From Nitrospira sp. UBA6493 (GTDB lineage Bacteria > Nitrospirota > Nitrospiria > Nitrospirales > Nitrospiraceae), in NCBI GenBank assembly GCA_002435325.1, contig DJMJ01000041.1:8445-72444 (forward strand): 64,000 nucleotides of DNA. Reading direction: 5' to 3'. The notes beneath the pieces are model-generated. The model searched no databases, was not told the origin of the DNA, and was given only the letters and a program-made list of their open reading frames with translations. Shown here piece after piece: positions 1-6,736 of the stretch (positions are counted from its first letter, which is position 1; every line of letters starts with the position of its first letter). The translations under genes and the position numbers were made by a program.

Positions 1-599
1 ATGGCGGCATGCAGCGTCTCGCTGAGATTGGGACGGAGATATTCTTCTTCGATCTCACCCGCGCTTCTGGCCATGAGCTTGGTCGGCAGATCGTTCCACA
101 ATTCGTTGCAGATGATCCGATCGACTGAGTGGTCCGCCAATCCCTCAATGTGCTCCACGCCCCCCAGCATGGCCTCGACCCGGTCGCGATGCGGCGTGAG
201 ATCCGGATGCGCCAAGGCGCCGTCGAGCACCGACTGCTCCCAATCCACCAGCACATAACGGACGCGGGGGTAGACCTGGCCGTCTTTGTCGAGCGTCTTC
301 AGGTGGCTCAAGAAGCAGGCGGCAAGGTTGCCGTTGCCGGGACCGAGCTCCAAGACCGTAAGGGGGGAGGGGGGAGGGGCCTTCTCTTTTGAAGCCTTAT
401 CACGCTTGACGACTTGTTCGTAATAATCCGCCGCCAGCGCGTGCGCCAGGCGGTAATCGGCGGAGGCGAAGGTCTGGTAATAGGTCCGCAGCTTGTCGCC
501 CCTGAGGCGATAGAACAGCGTATTGATGTGGGCCTGCCACTCGTCCAGCGGCTTGTAATCCCCGATCAGCTGCGGCAATGCGTCGGCGTCTTGAAGCAT
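1..599 (-). CDS. SAM-dependent methyltransferase, MidA-like (3' part missing)
   Basis: I translated this frame directly: from the ATG at 597-599 it stays open for 199 codons to the window edge, so the C-terminal half is missing. A glycine-rich SAM-binding motif I (VLELGPGNGNLA) lies near residue 85, followed by an acidic strand end (YVLVDWEQ) and a later CNELWNDLPTK segment. This pattern resembles the MidA/NDUFAF7 class of protein methyltransferases; the exact substrate cannot be told. A proline run (KAPPPSPLT) just before motif I is unusual and may be a linker. The gene leads off the left edge and no partner is visible. Methyltransferase fold is well supported, subfamily less so. Confidence 0.7.
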   Translation of the reverse strand, partial: MLQDADALPQLIGDYKPLDEWQAHINTLFYRLRGDKLRTYYQTFASADYRLAHALAADYYEQVVKRDKASKEKAPPPSPLTVLELGPGNGNLAACFLSHLKTLDKDGQVYPRVRYVLVDWEQSVLDGALAHPDLTPHRDRVEAMLGGVEHIEGLADHSVDRIICNELWNDLPTKLMARSAGEIEEEYLRPNLSETLHAA

Positions 600-697
600 G
601 TGTACACTCGTGGGTGAGGGGTGAGCCAATTGCGTGGGTCGGATTGTAGCAGACGGCTGGAAACCGCCGCAATCGGAGATCTCGTAGCAGTTAGCCA

Positions 698-784
698 TCA
701 GCCTTCAGCGATCAGCACTCAGCTAGAGGGGAGGGGCCTTCGCTATGCCCCTTCTCATTCTGAAGCTGACGGCTGAGAGCTGAT
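698..784. repeat. Heptameric inverted repeat array
   Basis: Four head-to-tail copies of a 7-bp unit TCAGCNN occupy 698-725. Three copies of the complementary unit NGCTGAN occupy 764-784, with a degenerate fourth at 757-763. Between the arms, a GGGGC/GCCCC stem flanks the centre. The whole can fold into an imperfect hairpin of about 90 bases, like a REP/MITE-type intergenic element. It sits about 60 bp upstream of the exported-protein gene at 842. Confidence 0.65.
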
Positions 785-841
785 AGCGTTCCCCGGCATT
801 CACCCTTGACTCTGCGGCGCGGGGCGGTGTACCAACTTTTC

Positions 842-1387
842 ATGACCGCCCTGTGCCGGTTGCTCATCGCCTTGCTGTTGGGAGTCCCGCTCGCCTGGGC
901 CGAGGATCTGCCGCTGACAAGAAATCTCCCCGTGCCCGACTTTCAAAATAATCAACAAGACGCCAAGCCCTACGACTTCGATGCCCCGCCCGGCGGCATG
1001 TTTCGCTCCATTACGATGGCCGAGGGCTTTGAAGAAGAGATGGGCTTCCGACGCACGCATGAAATCGTGCCCGTCCGGCCGACGGAACAGTTTCCCCCGG
1101 AAACGCCGGCGGTCTTCATTGTGTTCCACCTGCACCAGCATTATCAGGCCTTCCAGGTCTTCGGCCGCTGTTTCCCGGAAAACGCGCCAGGGCTCTCTCC
1201 CGACACGCTCGTCAGCCAGGACGCCATGTATATGGCGCTTGAGGACGAGAGCGGCTACCTGAAACTCTTCCCTCCACAGGACCGATGGACGCCCGGCCGC
1301 TACAAAGTGGAGATCCACGCGGGCGAGGAAGTCAACGAGATGAGCCTGGTGGGCACGATGCGCTTCACGATCGTGGCGGGGAAATAA
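842..1387 (+). CDS. Exported protein of unknown function
   Basis: A 181-residue protein. The open frame extends upstream to a TTG at 806, but the ATG at 842 gives a clean signal peptide (MTALCRLLIALLLGVPLAWA, cleavage before EDLPL), so that start is chosen. The mature part is acidic and proline-rich at its N terminus. It then carries a beta-rich domain with a single cysteine and strands ending in GRYKVEIHAGEE and GTMRFTIVAGK, as in Ig-like folds. I do not recognise the family. It stands alone: the downstream gene has its own promoter at 1412. Periplasmic or surface location is inferred from the signal peptide only. Confidence 0.75.
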   Translation: MTALCRLLIALLLGVPLAWAEDLPLTRNLPVPDFQNNQQDAKPYDFDAPPGGMFRSITMAEGFEEEMGFRRTHEIVPVRPTEQFPPETPAVFIVFHLHQHYQAFQVFGRCFPENAPGLSPDTLVSQDAMYMALEDESGYLKLFPPQDRWTPGRYKVEIHAGEEVNEMSLVGTMRFTIVAGK

Positions 1388-1411
1388 CTCGTCATTCGCT
1401 CCCCTCCTCGT

Positions 1412-1440
1412 TTGACGGTCCGCGGACCATTCGCTAGAAT
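1412..1440 (+). promoter_or_regulatory. Sigma-70-type promoter with palindromic spacer
   Basis: TTGACG (1412-1417) and TAGAAT (1435-1440) are separated by exactly 17 bp, close to the sigma-70 consensus, 48 bp before the glycosyltransferase ATG. A perfect 12-bp palindrome GGTCCGCGGACC (1417-1428) overlaps the end of the -35 and the spacer, where a repressor would block RNA polymerase. Confidence 0.6.
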
Positions 1441-1487
1441 GGCTGCGTGATTCTTTTCCCGCAGCCAATCAGGAAACGCCGCGCTCG

Positions 1488-2219
1488 ATGACCCACGCGA
1501 TTCGCCCATGGGCCTCCGTCGTCATTCCCATCAAGGATGAACGAGACAACCTCACTCCGCTGACCGAGCGGGTGATCAAGGTGCTCGCGGCCCGCGAGGA
1601 GTCCCGGCAGGCCCCGTTCGAGCTGGTCTATGTGGACGACGGCAGTAGCGACGGCAGCAGCGAGCTGCTCGACCAGCTGCAACAGAACTATCCCATGGTC
1701 CGCGTGCTGCATTTCGACCGGAATTATGGCCAGTCTTCCGCCTTCGATGCCGGCTTCAAAGCCTCAACCGGCGACTTGATCATTACGCTCGACGGAGACC
1801 TCCAGAACGATCCGGCCGATATCGACCGGATGCTGCCGTTGATCCAACAATTCGACCTCGTCTGCGGCTGGCGGAAGACCCGCAACGACAATCTGGTGCG
1901 CAAGCTCTCTTCCCGCATCGCGAACAAGGTGCGGACCGCCGTCACGGGAGACCGCGTCCACGACACCGGCTGCTCGCTGAAGATCTTCCGGCGGGCCGTC
2001 GCAGACAAACTGCAGCTCTTTACCGGCATGCACCGGTTCTTCCCGGCCCTGGCCCTCATGCATGGATTCACCGTGACCGAGATTCCGGTGAGCCACTACC
2101 CCCGCGCCCACGGCATTTCGAAATACGGCGTCGGCAACCGGCTCTTCAAATCGCTCTACGACCTCATCGCCGTCCGCTGGATGCAACAGCGCGTGCTGCG
2201 GTATAAGATACGCGGCTAG
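1488..2219 (+). CDS. Family 2 glycosyltransferase (polyprenyl-phosphate sugar synthase type)
   Basis: A 243-residue GT-A fold enzyme. The N terminus has the family signature VVIPIKDERDN, then VDDGSSDGS (nucleotide binding, about residue 51) and the metal-binding ITLDGDLQNDP (about residue 100). This resembles dolichol-/undecaprenyl-phosphate mannosyl- or glucosyltransferases (DPM1/ArnC class), which load a sugar from a nucleotide donor onto a lipid phosphate at the inner membrane face. It has no C-terminal membrane helices, unlike ArnC. A promoter ends at 1440 and AGGAAA precedes the start. It is the first gene of a tight three-gene unit with a LAB_N protein and a GT39 transferase, suggesting it makes their lipid-linked donor. 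Donor sugar unknown. Confidence 0.85.
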   Translation: MTHAIRPWASVVIPIKDERDNLTPLTERVIKVLAAREESRQAPFELVYVDDGSSDGSSELLDQLQQNYPMVRVLHFDRNYGQSSAFDAGFKASTGDLIITLDGDLQNDPADIDRMLPLIQQFDLVCGWRKTRNDNLVRKLSSRIANKVRTAVTGDRVHDTGCSLKIFRRAVADKLQLFTGMHRFFPALALMHGFTVTEIPVSHYPRAHGISKYGVGNRLFKSLYDLIAVRWMQQRVLRYKIRG

Positions 2220-2243
2220 CCACTCGTCGCGCGCCACCTCATT

Positions 2244-2534
2244 ATGACCACCACTGAAACCATCTGGATCGCCATCGGATTTCTCGGCCAGGGGCTGTTC
2301 TTCGGACGTTGGATCGTCCAATGGCTCGCCTCCGAACAGAGCGCCTCAAGCAAGGTGCCGGTGGCCTTTTGGTACCTGAGCCTCATCGGCGGCCTCATCA
2401 CGCTGGCCTACGCCATCTACAAGAAAGATCCGGTCTTTATCGCCGGGCAAAGTATCGGCTCCGTGGTGTACATCCGCAATCTGATGCTCATCTATCGCCC
2501 CAATCAGGCCGGCACAGCGAAGGGGGATCGATGA
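2244..2534 (+). CDS. Stand-alone LAB_N domain membrane protein
   Basis: A 96-residue protein of about three membrane segments. It matches the lipid-A-disaccharide-synthase N-terminal (LAB_N) pattern: IGFLGQGLFFGRWIVQW, FWYLSLIGG, YAIYKKDPVFIAGQ and VYIRNLMLIY. In many bacteria this domain is separate from LpxB and sits between a GT2 and a membrane GT39 enzyme, exactly as here. The stop codon overlaps the start of the next gene (ATGA at 2531-2534), so translation is probably coupled. Its biochemical role is not established; the context suggests help in moving or presenting a lipid-linked sugar across the inner membrane. Confidence 0.85.
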   Translation: MTTTETIWIAIGFLGQGLFFGRWIVQWLASEQSASSKVPVAFWYLSLIGGLITLAYAIYKKDPVFIAGQSIGSVVYIRNLMLIYRPNQAGTAKGDR

Positions 2535-4384
2535 TGAGTGAGAATACTGGCGAGACGGGCGGGAAAGACGCGACTGGCGATTCCCTCGCGTCACCGATCA
2601 CCCATCACCCATCACCCGTCACCTATCCGGCGTCGCTCATCACCCGTCATGTTCTGCTCTTGCTGGCCCTCTGCGGGGTCCTGTTCTTTTGGAACCTGGG
2701 GGCCCTCGGCCTCACTGACCGTGACGAAGGCCGCAATGCGGAGGCTGGCCGGGAAATGCTGGAAACGGGCGACTGGATCAGCCCGACCTTCAACTACGAG
2801 CCTCGCTATGCCAAGCCCGCGCTGGTGTACTGGCTGATGAGCGCGTCGTATTCAACCTTCGGCGTGTCCGCCTTTGCTGCGCGATTCCCTTCAGCCCTTT
2901 TCGGCCTGGGACTGGTCCTGATGCTCTATCTCTTTCTCGCACGGCTGCGCGATCCGGTCACGGCGCTGCTCGCCGCGCTGATGCTCGCGCTCAATCTGCA
3001 AATGATCGCGCTCAACCGCATGGCCCTGACCGACAGCGGGCTGATCTTTTTCACCACGCTCTCGCTCTTCGCCTTTTGGCTGGGCTTTGAGACGACGCAC
3101 GCACGGCGGCTCTGGCTCTGGATCTGCTACCTCGCAATGGGGCTGGGGACCTTGGCCAAGGGGCCGGTGGGATTCCTGGTCCCGGTCATCACCGTCGCTC
3201 TCTACCTCTCCCTGACGAAGCAATGGGGCCGATTCTGGCAGGATGGGAAACCGCTGACGGGAACGGCGCTGACGATTCTGATTGCCCTGCCCTGGTACGC
3301 CACGATGTGGTGGCTCCACGGTGCCGAATACGCCGCCTCGGCTCAAGCCAATACCGTCGGCCGGTTTCTCAATCCGATGGAAGGGCACAGCTTCGGGCTC
3401 TTGTTCTATATCCCGGTGCTCCTTCTCGGATTCTTCCCCTGGAGCGGCTGGCTCCTCTTTGCCTGGTATGACGCCTATCGAAGCTGGCGCGCGGCACACA
3501 AGACAGACGCGCCCCCTGCCTCAGCACCAGCCCTCTCATCCACCGACAAACTGGAATGGTTTACCGCCGCGTGGATCTTCGGCACGTTCGTCTTCTTTAC
3601 GCTGTCATCGACCAGGCTTCCCCATTACATCGGCCCGCTCTTTCCGGCCGCCGCGATTCTCACGGCCCTCTACTGGTCCCGCTGCATGGCCGAGCCCGCC
3701 ACCCGCGGCGCCAGAGCCGCCGTTCATGTGGTGATGTGGCTGGGCTTTCTCCTGGCCGGCGCCTTCGCTTCGCTGCCCTGGATCTACGACACGAAAATCG
3801 CCGGGAAACTGGTTAAAGAATTTCCCCTGGCCACGCAACTTTCGATGGGCAGCGGTCCTTACATCGCCGCCACGATTCTCCTGATCGGCATGGGACTGGT
3901 CGGCGCATTCGGGCTTTCGGAGACACGCCGACGCGCGGCGTTGTGGGCAGCCGGCGGGTCGCTCGCCGGCGTCGTGCTCGTCTTGATGCTGTTCATCCTG
4001 CCGGCAGTCAATCGCTACTTCATCTCACCGCCGCAAGAACTGGCTTACGCAGCAGGGGTGAACCTCGAACCGGGCGAGCAACTCATTGTCTACGCCTCGA
4101 CGAGACCCTCCATGGCTTTTTATGCCCGCCGAAAGGTCCTCTTTGTCGGAAAGGGCGAAGAGGAAAAAATGCGTGCGGCGTTGTCCCAGTCCGGCCGCAC
4201 GATGATCCTTCTGCCGGAATCTTTCGTCGAGAAACTGCCGGGCGATGTAAAAAGCTATCAGCCGATCTTGAAGCGCTACGGCTATCTACTGCTCGCCAGC
4301 GAGCCGATGGTGAACATCCCGGAATCGGCCACGCTCCCGCCTCCTCCTTCATCGACGAAAGAGCCGCTTATCTTCGGGCACTAG
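2531..4384 (+). CDS. GT39/ArnT-like membrane glycosyltransferase
   Basis: A 617-residue polytopic protein. The ATG at 2531 overlaps the previous stop; the open frame continues upstream but only as a shadow of the LAB_N gene. The first periplasmic loop carries the GT39/PMT signature LTDRDEGRNAEAGREML followed by PRYAKPALVYWL. About a dozen hydrophobic segments follow, then a soluble C-terminal domain of roughly 130 residues. Enzymes of this class use lipid-phosphate sugars and transfer them at the periplasmic face, as ArnT does to lipid A. The first 40 residues before membrane helix 1 are encoded by short-period repeat DNA (2548-2625) and look like a recent low-complexity extension. Acceptor unknown. 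Confidence 0.85.
   Translation: MMSENTGETGGKDATGDSLASPITHHPSPVTYPASLITRHVLLLLALCGVLFFWNLGALGLTDRDEGRNAEAGREMLETGDWISPTFNYEPRYAKPALVYWLMSASYSTFGVSAFAARFPSALFGLGLVLMLYLFLARLRDPVTALLAALMLALNLQMIALNRMALTDSGLIFFTTLSLFAFWLGFETTHARRLWLWICYLAMGLGTLAKGPVGFLVPVITVALYLSLTKQWGRFWQDGKPLTGTALTILIALPWYATMWWLHGAEYAASAQANTVGRFLNPMEGHSFGLLFYIPVLLLGFFPWSGWLLFAWYDAYRSWRAAHKTDAPPASAPALSSTDKLEWFTAAWIFGTFVFFTLSSTRLPHYIGPLFPAAAILTALYWSRCMAEPATRGARAAVHVVMWLGFLLAGAFASLPWIYDTKIAGKLVKEFPLATQLSMGSGPYIAATILLIGMGLVGAFGLSETRRRAALWAAGGSLAGVVLVLMLFILPAVNRYFISPPQELAYAAGVNLEPGEQLIVYASTRPSMAFYARRKVLFVGKGEEEKMRAALSQSGRTMILLPESFVEKLPGDVKSYQPILKRYGYLLLASEPMVNIPESATLPPPPSSTKEPLIFGH
2548..2583 (+). repeat. Degenerate 9-bp tandem array inside a coding N terminus
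   Basis: Four consecutive 9-bp units (TGGCGAGAC, GGGCGGGAA, AGACGCGAC, TGGCGATTC) share the pattern NGGCGANNN. They encode part of the N terminus of the GT39 protein. A related array with the same core straddles the PAP2 gene start at 5558-5602. Confidence 0.5.
2591..2625 (+). repeat. Heptameric tandem array TCACCNN inside a coding N terminus
   Basis: Five exact-period 7-bp units: TCACCGA, TCACCCA, TCACCCA, TCACCCG, TCACCTA. A further TCACCCG follows at 2640. The period is not a multiple of three, so the repeat is read through all three codon phases and encodes a His/Pro/Ser/Thr-rich stretch just before membrane helix 1 of the GT39 enzyme. Confidence 0.7.
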
Positions 4385-4441
4385 AAGCTAGATTTGTGTG
4401 GCGCGCGGCAGGGTAAATAAGAAAAGACTCGGGTAGCCCCA

Positions 4442-5587
4442 TCACAAAGATATCGCGCCCCGGCCAGCGACAAGAACGACCAGGCTCAGTAGCACAACAG
4501 CGACTAACTCACTGTCTCTGACGATCATCTTGCTCCGAGAAGGTTCGACCATCTCGTCCTTCTGATCCCCACTAACCCATAATCCCACACACAAGAATCC
4601 CACCGCGGCCATCACCAGCGGCGAGCCCGTCATCAGGGAAAGCCCCAGGGCAATGGCCATCAGCCAGGCCTGAGACGCCTGCCGCCCGAGAACGGCCGGA
4701 CCATTCCACCACCTGCGCAGGCGGCCCCAGAGGCCGCCTACTACAAGCATGGCGCCCAACCCCATCACTAGCGACATATCCCATCCTGATTCCATCGGAT
4801 GAATCAGCCCCCACAGCAGGGCAAAGACCCAGACTGTTCCGATGGCGGCCTGCCGCAATCCCGTTTCAACGGCCGTGTGCCATTCCTTCCAGGGGGCCAG
4901 GGCCAGGGCGCCGCTCACGAGACCCAACACCGCCCCGCCGAATACATCGGACGTGAAATGCGATCCGCGCAACACGCGGCTCAACGCCACAAACGTGCCC
5001 AACCCGAACCACACCACATTGTAATGAGGGAATCGCCGAGCCAAGACCGCCGCCAGCGCAAATGTGACCGTGGTATGGCCGGAAGGAAAGGAATCGAATC
5101 CAGACACTAGCGACGGGGCCACATTCCAATCGCCCGACGTCGAAAACTTGGGCCTGGGCCGACCGACCAAGTGCTTCACGGTATGGACCAGCACCGTCGC
5201 AATCCCATGGGCCCACAACGTTTCAATGCCCGTGCGCATCCCGCGCGACGGGGGATAGGCCCACCCCACCGCCATCAGCAGCGCGCTCACCATGAGCAAC
5301 TGCCGCCCATCGCCGAGCCAGTTCCCGGCGTGGCTGACAAAGGCCATCCAGGGCACGGTCAATGTGCCGCCCCCCTCTGGCGTGGTTATGGCGCGGAGAT
5401 GCTGCGCGACGGGGCCATCGAATTCGCGCAGCCCCCCGTACACACACACCAGCACGGCGGTGAGACAGATGAACGAGATGAGGCGAGAAAAGCGTGACCG
5501 ACGAGACTCGCGGGAATCGACGCCCCCGTTCCTCTTACATTTTTCGCCGGATCCATCCCTCTCGCACTTCTCGCCTGTCTCGCCCAT
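4442..5587 (-). CDS. PAP2-family membrane phosphatase
   Basis: A 381-residue protein with a basic N-terminal tail, about ten hydrophobic segments and the full three-part PAP2 signature. Motif 1 is KHLVGRPRP (about residue 139), motif 2 PSGHTT (about 168) and motif 3 SRVLRGSHFTSD (about 205), including the catalytic histidines. PAP2 enzymes remove phosphate from lipid phosphates or pyrophosphates such as undecaprenyl pyrophosphate. The gene converges on the GT39 gene. The C-terminal third adds four to five extra membrane segments beyond a normal PAP2 domain. The start region is built from a 9-bp repeat (5558-5602). A role in recycling the lipid carrier used by the neighbouring glycan cassette is a guess from proximity. 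Confidence 0.85.
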   Translation of the reverse strand: MGETGEKCERDGSGEKCKRNGGVDSRESRRSRFSRLISFICLTAVLVCVYGGLREFDGPVAQHLRAITTPEGGGTLTVPWMAFVSHAGNWLGDGRQLLMVSALLMAVGWAYPPSRGMRTGIETLWAHGIATVLVHTVKHLVGRPRPKFSTSGDWNVAPSLVSGFDSFPSGHTTVTFALAAVLARRFPHYNVVWFGLGTFVALSRVLRGSHFTSDVFGGAVLGLVSGALALAPWKEWHTAVETGLRQAAIGTVWVFALLWGLIHPMESGWDMSLVMGLGAMLVVGGLWGRLRRWWNGPAVLGRQASQAWLMAIALGLSLMTGSPLVMAAVGFLCVGLWVSGDQKDEMVEPSRSKMIVRDSELVAVVLLSLVVLVAGRGAISL

Positions 5588-5602
5588 CGCGCACGTCTCC
5601 CC
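5558..5602 (-). repeat. 9-bp tandem array straddling the PAP2 start codon
   Basis: Read on the minus strand from 5602, five 9-bp units follow each other: GGGGAGACG, TGCGCGATG, GGCGAGACA, GGCGAGAAG, TGCGAGAGG. The array supplies the purine-rich ribosome-binding stretch, the ATG (5585-5587) and the first nine codons of the PAP2 gene. It begins just after the stop codon of the upstream gene. Confidence 0.55.
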
Positions 5603-5605
5603 GTC

Positions 5606-6736
5606 TTACGGTACCCAATCGGCCAGAAATACGTTGAATTCTCCCGGCTGTTTCGCATTCCGGTCGGAGACCCACACGAAATGTTTGCCGTCCGGGGAAA
5701 ACATCGGAAAACTGTTGAACTGCCCCTCGAAGGTCACTCGCTCCAGACCGGCGCCATCGTCGCCCACGAGATACACATGAAAGCTGGGCCGGCCTCCCTC
5801 GCCACGCGTTTCGACATTCGAGGAAAAAACGATCCGCTTCCCGTCCGGATGGAAAAACGGGGAAAAGTTCGAGGCGCCATTCGACGTCACCTGGTGTTTC
5901 CCGCTGCCATCGGCATTCATGATGAACAGTTCGAGCTGGCCCGGCTCTACCAGCCGCTGCGCCAGCAGGTCCTTGTACTTCGCGATCTCGGCGGGATCGG
6001 TCGGGTGGGAGGCGCGATAGACGATGCGTTTGCTATCCGGCGAAAAAAACGCCCCGCCGTCATAGCCGACATCCTCGGTGAGGCGCCGCTGGTGAGACCC
6101 GTCGAGGTCCATTGCGTAAATGTCCAGGTCGCCGTCCCGGACCGACGTCCAGACGATGGTTTTTCCATCTGGCGAGACCGTGGCCTCCGCATCGTAGCCG
6201 GGCGTGTTCGTCAACCGCTGCATTTCCTGCCCGTCGATGCGCACGGCAAACAGATCATAGTTGTCGAGCGCCCATCGGTAGGCGCCTTCGCGCGGCGGCT
6301 TCGGCGGACAATTCGGCCCGCTGAGGTGCGTGGACGAGTACAACACCCGCCGGTCGCCGGGAAAGAAATAGCCGCAGGTGGTGGCGCCCGATCCGGTGCT
6401 GACCAGCCGGACCTGCTCACTATCCAGATCCATTACATACATCTGATAACAGCCGAGCGGAATCTCGGCCGGAGTCAACGCCGAGGCATAGGTGTCCTTC
6501 ATCCAATTATTGGTCGACTGAAAAATCAGTTTGTTACCCGAGAACGAAAAGTAGGCTTCCGCGTTTTGCCGGCCGAACGTCAGTTGCTTGATATTCTTCA
6601 GATGCCGTTCAGCCCCGGCGGGAGCCTTCACCGCCTCCGGACTCGGTTTTCGCTCGGCGGCCATTCCGGCCTGGGGCCAGAGCATGAGCGCTGCGATGAC
6701 TCCAATAAAACCGCAAACCCGGTTACTGCTGTGCAT
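5606..6736 (-). CDS. TolB-like PD40 beta-propeller, exported
   Basis: A 376-residue protein. The frame is open further upstream, but the ATG at 6734-6736 is chosen because AAGGAGG lies 7-8 bases before it and a signal peptide follows (hydrophobic VCGFIGVIAALMLW, cleavage near GMAAE). The body contains at least five PD40/WD40-like repeats with the FSPDGK hallmark (SPDGKTIVWTS, SPDSKRIVYRAS, HPDGKRIVFSS, SPDGKHFVWVS), as in TolB and DPP6-type propellers. The start overlaps the end of the upstream M1 peptidase gene by 14 bp, so the two are coupled and probably act together in the periplasm. The ligand is unknown; there is no Tol-Pal gene nearby, so it is not called tolB. Confidence 0.8.
   Translation of the reverse strand: MHSSNRVCGFIGVIAALMLWPQAGMAAERKPSPEAVKAPAGAERHLKNIKQLTFGRQNAEAYFSFSGNKLIFQSTNNWMKDTYASALTPAEIPLGCYQMYVMDLDSEQVRLVSTGSGATTCGYFFPGDRRVLYSSTHLSGPNCPPKPPREGAYRWALDNYDLFAVRIDGQEMQRLTNTPGYDAEATVSPDGKTIVWTSVRDGDLDIYAMDLDGSHQRRLTEDVGYDGGAFFSPDSKRIVYRASHPTDPAEIAKYKDLLAQRLVEPGQLELFIMNADGSGKHQVTSNGASNFSPFFHPDGKRIVFSSNVETRGEGGRPSFHVYLVGDDGAGLERVTFEGQFNSFPMFSPDGKHFVWVSDRNAKQPGEFNVFLADWVP

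Noticed and set aside
2591..2646. Possible CRISPR-like short array
   Set aside because: The units are 7 bp with no spacers and lie inside a coding frame.
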